Assembly (NCBI GenBank): GCA_021204625.1
Contig: JAJPZA010000059.1
Coordinates: forward strand, 1-63,675
Length of the DNA stretch: 63,675 bases
DNA from: Clostridia bacterium
GTDB taxonomy: Bacteria; Bacillota; Clostridia; Christensenellales; Borkfalkiaceae
Direction of reading: 5' to 3'
Positions within the stretch are counted from its first letter, which is position 1. Every line of letters begins with the position of its first letter. The notes under the pieces were generated by a model that ran no database searches, was not told where the DNA came from, and saw nothing but the letters and a program-made list of their open reading frames with translations. Of the stretch, positions 59,724 through 63,675 are shown one piece after another. Position numbers and translations under genes: made by a program.

Positions 59724-60569
59724 ATGGCTATAAAGGCAGTGGCGCAGTTCCAGCTGGGCACGGTGCTGAACAACAGAAAGCAGGCAATGGACACCTTCCG
59801 GCTTATAAAGGGCGCCGGGTATGAAGGGATAGAGCTCTGCTATTTCATGATTCATCCCACATCCGTATTTTACAAAATCGGCATGAGGGCATCCGGCACG
59901 CCAATAGGCCGCGGCGGATGGATGGACTGGCCTTCCCTTGTGAAGGACTCCGGCCTCAAGGTTGTTTCCGTGCACCAAAACGTGAAGGCCCTTTCAAAGC
60001 ATCTGGAGAAGACTGCGGAGGAGACTCTATCCCTTGGCGCCCGGCGCGTTACCTTAAGCAATTCCCACACGGATTACTCCAGCGAAGGCGCCGTCGCCGC
60101 TCTTGCAGACTGGCTCAGCGAGACAGGCGGGAAGCTTCATGCATACGGCCTGGAGCTCATATACCACAACCACAACGCAGAGTTCCTGCACCCCGTGAAG
60201 GGCAAGACGGCATACCAGCTTCTAATAGAGCAGACAGACCCTGCCCTTGTGGGCTTTGAGCTGGACGGCTTCTGGGCTGCAGACGCCGGAATGGACATCC
60301 TGCAGGTCATGGACATGCTTGGATCCCGTCTCAAGCTGTACCATATCACAGACAGGGGCAGCACCCGCAAGGGAGCGGCTGCCACGCCAATCATCCAATA
60401 CATGGGAGCGGAGCTCGGGAATGGGAACATGAACCTGGAGCCAATGATACGCAAGGCCCTGTGCCTTGGCGTGGAGGCCATTATCCTTGAAACCCACAGA
60501 GGATGGGAGAACGGGGATCCGGTGAAGAGCATGCAGACCAGCGGGGAATATCTCGCTAAGTTCCTCTAG
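59724..60569 (+). CDS. Sugar phosphate isomerase/epimerase family protein (xylose isomerase-like TIM barrel)
   Basis: A 281-aa AP-endonuclease-2/IolE-type TIM barrel. Seen: IKGAGYEGIELCYF early, LKVVSVHQNV, ARRVTLSNSHTDY, LELIYHNHNAEF with the metal His pair, GFELDGFWAADAG, LKLYHITDRG, and late EAIILETHRGW. These are the metal-binding positions of the family. The sugar is unknown and no sugar operon is nearby. The start at 59724 follows AAGGAG by 7 nt; the extra 35 residues of the track ORF cross the promoter. Confidence 0.88.
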   Translation: MAIKAVAQFQLGTVLNNRKQAMDTFRLIKGAGYEGIELCYFMIHPTSVFYKIGMRASGTPIGRGGWMDWPSLVKDSGLKVVSVHQNVKALSKHLEKTAEETLSLGARRVTLSNSHTDYSSEGAVAALADWLSETGGKLHAYGLELIYHNHNAEFLHPVKGKTAYQLLIEQTDPALVGFELDGFWAADAGMDILQVMDMLGSRLKLYHITDRGSTRKGAAATPIIQYMGAELGNGNMNLEPMIRKALCLGVEAIILETHRGWENGDPVKSMQTSGEYLAKFL

Positions 60570-60598
60570 CCGCATACAGTGCAAACAGAGAATTTCAT

Positions 60599-60628
60599 GG
60601 CGCCAGGACTCCGGTTCCGGCGCCTTTT
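60599..60628 (+). terminator. Terminator after the isomerase/epimerase gene
   Basis: GGCGCC-(A)-GGA pairs with TCC-GGCGCC, followed by TTTTC. Confidence 0.6.
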
Positions 60629-60897
60629 CACCAGCACATTTTACAGGCACAACAATAGATTTGTACTATGCATAAAATGCGCGTATATATGGCAGATATT
60701 GGGTGCTGACGCTGCAAACTTGAGATTTTCCCGCCCAAAGACAGCGGAAAAACAAGGTAAAATTCGCCCAAATATTCCCGCTCAAAAAACTCTGTCTGAT
60801 TTTTCCGGATTTTTTGCGAAATGAACTTACAGTTAATGAACATTCGTTTATGCTAAAATCCATTCACAAAACCGGACCTGGCTGGCGGGGAGGGAAT
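60629..60897. other. Upstream region of the truncated ATPase gene
   Basis: No gene or clear promoter is visible; the DNA is AT-rich near 60840. Confidence 0.4.
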
Positions 60898-61449
60898 ATG
60901 TTCGTTGGAAGAAGGAAGGAGCTGGATGCGCTGGCCCAGTTCCTTGGAAGACCGGGAGGCGCAGCCATTGTGTATGGCAGGAGAGGCAGCGGAAAGTCTG
61001 CTTTGGTGAGAGAGACGATACGTGAGGACGGCAGGGAAGTCATATCATTCCAGGCAATCAAGACCAGCATAGAGAGAAATACGGAGAGATTCGCATCTGC
61101 GGTAATGGATGTCGGCTACTGGTTTGAAGACCCCGGGAACATGACTCTGGATGATCTCTCAAGGCATGCTGCAATCCGTTTCCCTCAGCTTCGCAGGGAG
61201 TATTTCCGTCTGCAGATGGAGAAGGGCTCCCTGGACGGAGCAACGTCCATTGGCACATGGCGCTATGAAAGGGATAATGACGTCAACGGATACAGAGGGT
61301 GCACGGAGTATGAAATAGCCCTTCAGAAGGGAGACGGCATATACGTGTACATCCCCTTCTGCATAAGGGAGAGTGTAACAAGGGATATGCCGGAGAGGGA
61401 GCTCGTGAAGGCGGAACTGGACGTTCCCATGTGGGATTTGTTTCCGTAA
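60898..61449 (+). CDS. Truncated or chimeric DUF234-type ATPase
   Basis: A 183-aa protein. Residues 1-75 match the start of archaeal-type/DUF234 ATPases: MFVGRRKELDALAQFL, Walker A IVYGRRGSGKSALVRE, then VISFQAIKTSIERNTERF. After that the normal ATPase core (Walker B, sensor) is missing, and an unrelated ~105-residue stretch follows (DLSRHAAIRFPQLRREYF ... GDGIYVYIPFCI). This looks like a gene cut and joined to another reading frame, or a rearranged relic. The start at 60898 follows GGGAGGG. It lies just upstream of a full ATPase of the same superfamily. Confidence 0.6.
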   Translation: MFVGRRKELDALAQFLGRPGGAAIVYGRRGSGKSALVRETIREDGREVISFQAIKTSIERNTERFASAVMDVGYWFEDPGNMTLDDLSRHAAIRFPQLRREYFRLQMEKGSLDGATSIGTWRYERDNDVNGYRGCTEYEIALQKGDGIYVYIPFCIRESVTRDMPERELVKAELDVPMWDLFP

Positions 61450-61622
61450 GCGGCTATGCCCCGGACTGCGGTGACATACCCAATTTAATTGCCGGCGAGG
61501 ACCTGTACAGGGACTAAGCAGCATATGCAGATAAACAGCACAGGAGCCGTCTTCCTCCGGAGGGCGGCTCATGGATTATTTGGGGATATGGGAAATATGT
61601 TGCGGATATTTTCGCGTATACC

Positions 61623-61651
61623 TTGACATATTTCTTATATTTGGGTATACT
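61623..61651 (+). promoter_or_regulatory. Promoter of the AAA_14/DUF4143-like gene
   Basis: TTGACA, a 17-bp spacer and TATACT (61646-61651). The first Met of the track ORF lies inside the -35 box, so the true start is 61680. Confidence 0.75.
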
Positions 61652-61679
61652 TTTGCCAAAGGGAGATAATTATACCATT

Positions 61680-63464
61680 ATGAACGAAGACAGGATAAAG
61701 GAACTGCAGGAAAAGATAGATGCGCTCCCCGGAGGGAGCATTGCGCACAAGCGCATACACGGCAAGCTGTATTATTACCACAGGACAACGGTAGACGGCA
61801 AGCGCAAGGAGAAGTTCGTGGACGAGGCGGAGATGCCCGCACTCAAGGCAAGGATAGATGAGAGAAGGGCGTGCATAGCGGAGCTTCGCGCACTGCAGGG
61901 CAAGAAGCCTGCAGTGCGCCGTGAGGCGCAGCCCAAGGTCCAGGACGCTCCGGTGTATACGGAAGAGGATATGACGGATGACGGCCTTGAGGACGCAGCC
62001 GTTGAGGTATACGCAGAGCCTGCTCCCGCTGCTCCTTCATACAGGATGAGCGTCCGCACGGGGGATGACCTTGCCCGCTTTGCAGAGCCGGTGAAGGACA
62101 CAGCAAAGAGGGAGTGTTATTCCAGGCTCACGGAATTCCTGTACGGGGATATGAACGGGAAGGTAATGTTCCTCTGCGGCCTTCGCAGGACAGGCAAGAG
62201 CACCATGGTGCGCCAGGCCATCGCGGAGATGAATGAGGAGAATCTTGCAAAGTGCGCGTATGTGCTTGCCACGCCGAAGGACTCCGTTCATGACCTGGAT
62301 GAGGATGTCCGCACGCTGGAGAGAGGCGGCTGCAGGTACGTCTTCATAGATGAGATAACCGCAATGCCGGATTTCAAGGAGGCATGCTCCCTTCTTGCGG
62401 ATTCGTATGCGGCATGCGGGATGAGGATAGTGCTTTCCGGTTCCAGCTCGCTGGCTTTCATATTCTGCCATGACGAGGGCATGGCAGACAGGTCCGTTAT
62501 CCTGGACACCACGTACATCCCGTACAAGGACTGCGTGAACGTTCTCGGCGCAAAGGATCTGGATGAGTACATGAAGCACGGCGGGACAATGGACCTGGGA
62601 AAAGAATCGGAAGAGGGGTTCGTGTTCGCCACGGATGCGTCCGTCGGCCTGTATGTGGACGCTGCCATCCAGAAGAACATCCAGGACGCCATGCGTTTCA
62701 GGGCGTCCGCGAGCAAAGCCTGCACGGAGCCGGACAGCGTGGAGGATGCGGCCGGCCCGGTTTCCTCTGTGGTGGCGCAGGAGAGCCGTGTGTTCCTCAA
62801 GGATATTCTTGAGACGGAATACAAGACAGGGGATTTAAGCTACATTCCGGACAACCTGCTGGAAATCTTAGGCGCAGCCCTTCACTGCGATGACGTGGAG
62901 ATGGAGCACAGAAGGGAGATAGAGGAGTATCTTGCGCGCATGAACTATCTCCGCCGCACGGAAACGCTCTTCGCGGACACCGGAGAGAAGAGGGAGCACA
63001 GGGTTATAACCACAATGCCCGGCATACGGTACACGCAGGTCAAGGACATGGTGGAGACGTTCATACAGAATGACATGTTCGCGTCCATTCCTGCCCAGAA
63101 GCGCAGGAACGCCCAGAACAAGATAATGAACCAGGTCTCCAAGCACATGATGGATGACATCATTCTCATTGAGACCCTCCTCGCCAACCCGGACAAGAAG
63201 GTCTTCCGTTTCCTGTTCCCGTCCGGCGAATATGATCTGGTTATTGCAGACCCCAGGGAGCTCACCTGCAAGGTGTACGTCATAAAGCACAGCGAGAAGA
63301 CCACGCAGAAGCAGACCAGATACCTTGTGGATGACGAGAAGCTTGCCCAGACGGAGAAGCGTTTCGGCAAGATAACGGAGAGGGGAGTAATATACAGAGG
63401 CAAGTCCGGATATATCGGCAGCATCCGGTACTGGAACGCGGAAGACTGGCTCATGAACCTGTAA
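61680..63464 (+). CDS. AAA_14/DUF4143-like ATPase
   Basis: A 594-aa protein. Residues 1-75 are a helical head (DRIKELQEKIDALPGGSIAHKRI ... LYYYHRTTVDGKRKEKFVDE) seen in other clostridial proteins. After a Pro/Glu-rich linker, the ATPase has Walker A LCGLRRTGKSTMVRQ near 165, Walker B YVFIDEITAMPDF near 222, and the sensor VLSGSSSLAF. The C terminus has GEYDLVIADPRELTCKVYVIKHSE, aligned with the nuclease-like end of DUF4143 proteins, but the usual E-x-K is V-I-K, so nuclease activity is doubtful. The family is widespread, and its function is largely unknown. Confidence 0.8.
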   Translation: MNEDRIKELQEKIDALPGGSIAHKRIHGKLYYYHRTTVDGKRKEKFVDEAEMPALKARIDERRACIAELRALQGKKPAVRREAQPKVQDAPVYTEEDMTDDGLEDAAVEVYAEPAPAAPSYRMSVRTGDDLARFAEPVKDTAKRECYSRLTEFLYGDMNGKVMFLCGLRRTGKSTMVRQAIAEMNEENLAKCAYVLATPKDSVHDLDEDVRTLERGGCRYVFIDEITAMPDFKEACSLLADSYAACGMRIVLSGSSSLAFIFCHDEGMADRSVILDTTYIPYKDCVNVLGAKDLDEYMKHGGTMDLGKESEEGFVFATDASVGLYVDAAIQKNIQDAMRFRASASKACTEPDSVEDAAGPVSSVVAQESRVFLKDILETEYKTGDLSYIPDNLLEILGAALHCDDVEMEHRREIEEYLARMNYLRRTETLFADTGEKREHRVITTMPGIRYTQVKDMVETFIQNDMFASIPAQKRRNAQNKIMNQVSKHMMDDIILIETLLANPDKKVFRFLFPSGEYDLVIADPRELTCKVYVIKHSEKTTQKQTRYLVDDEKLAQTEKRFGKITERGVIYRGKSGYIGSIRYWNAEDWLMNL

Positions 63465-63505
63465 TGCTCTGCAATCCCGCGCCAAAAGAAAGAATACACA
63501 CACCG

Positions 63506-63533
63506 GCCCGGCATTCATCTGCCGGGCATTTTT
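63506..63533 (+). terminator. Terminator after the AAA_14/DUF4143-like gene
   Basis: GCCCGGC pairs with GCCGGGC around ATTCATCT, followed by ATTTTTG. Confidence 0.85.
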
Positions 63534-63623
63534 GCGGCAGGCACGGGCGGTTTTCTCTTGTGGGCTGTGGCTTTTCACTCATGACGCCCAGTATTGCCGG
63601 GCATGCACCGTCTGCATAAAATT

Positions 63624-63674
63624 TAGCCCCCCTTTTGCACAGTGCGGATGGAGAGCCTTCTCCGAGGGGGCTAG
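63624..63674. other. Edge structure: long-range inverted repeat at the right end
   Basis: TAGCCCCC and GGGGGCTA (8 bp) enclose about 35 nt that include GGAGA/TCTCC. It may be a terminator for a gene beyond the edge or part of a structured RNA cut by the window. Confidence 0.35.
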
Positions 63675-63675
63675 A

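Overview
This window reads as a chromosomal segment of a Gram-positive, monoderm Bacillota, most likely an uncultured gut-type member of Clostridia. The evidence is gene order (ylxM-ffh-rpsP-khpA-rimM-trmD-rbgA-rnhB; topA-trmFO-hslV-hslU; divergent rpmB beside yloU-fakA-recG; tsaE-tsaB-rimI), an FMN riboswitch before ribU, and SigA-type promoters with AGGAGG ribosome binding sites. Composition is fairly GC-rich, yet many isoleucines are encoded by ATA. There are no rRNA, tRNA, CRISPR or intact insertion sequence genes.

Left part (1-16.3 kb): a RuvX-DUF1292 fusion, Hsp20, a KDG-type sugar kinase with a palindrome over its transcription start, an unknown tandem-duplicated protein, a D-2-hydroxyacid dehydrogenase, a lipoprotein, riboswitch-controlled riboflavin uptake, the threonylcarbamoyl-adenosine operon, a membrane-anchored Mur ligase, NADP-type isocitrate dehydrogenase, a zinc-ribbon membrane protein, and a CPA2 cation/proton antiporter. 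An orphan ~370-nt transcript lies on the minus strand at 13.6-14.0 kb. It has its own promoter and terminator, three AGGAGG motifs that can drive micro-ORFs, and complementary ends.

Centre (16.9-49.3 kb): a giant secreted repeat protein gene of 10.4 kb (3,471 aa) stands directly before the SRP/ribosome-maturation operon. rplS has left its usual place after trmD and lies 3.5 kb downstream with its own promoter. Then follow topA-trmFO-hslVU-hisS-trxA-pfkA, a polyphosphate pair (ppx, ppk1), a flavin reductase-like gene and rpmB.

Right part (49.3-63.7 kb): accessory genes interrupt conserved blocks. Between rpmB and yloU sit a small secreted-peptide ORF, one copy of a dispersed ~118-bp repeat, and three tandem paralogues with a shared head and tail motif. 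After recG lies an AT-rich two-gene ATPase-HEPN cassette with its own promoter, flanked by 73-bp direct repeats that are both terminators (54/73 identical, no gaps). It is a candidate toxin-type defence module. The segment ends with a sugar-phosphate isomerase/epimerase family gene, a truncated or chimeric ATPase, and an AAA_14/DUF4143-like ATPase.

The strongest candidates for something undescribed are the orphan multi-SD RNA, the tandem paralogue array, and the terminator-flanked ATPase-HEPN cassette. All function calls come from reading the sequence; no database search was run.
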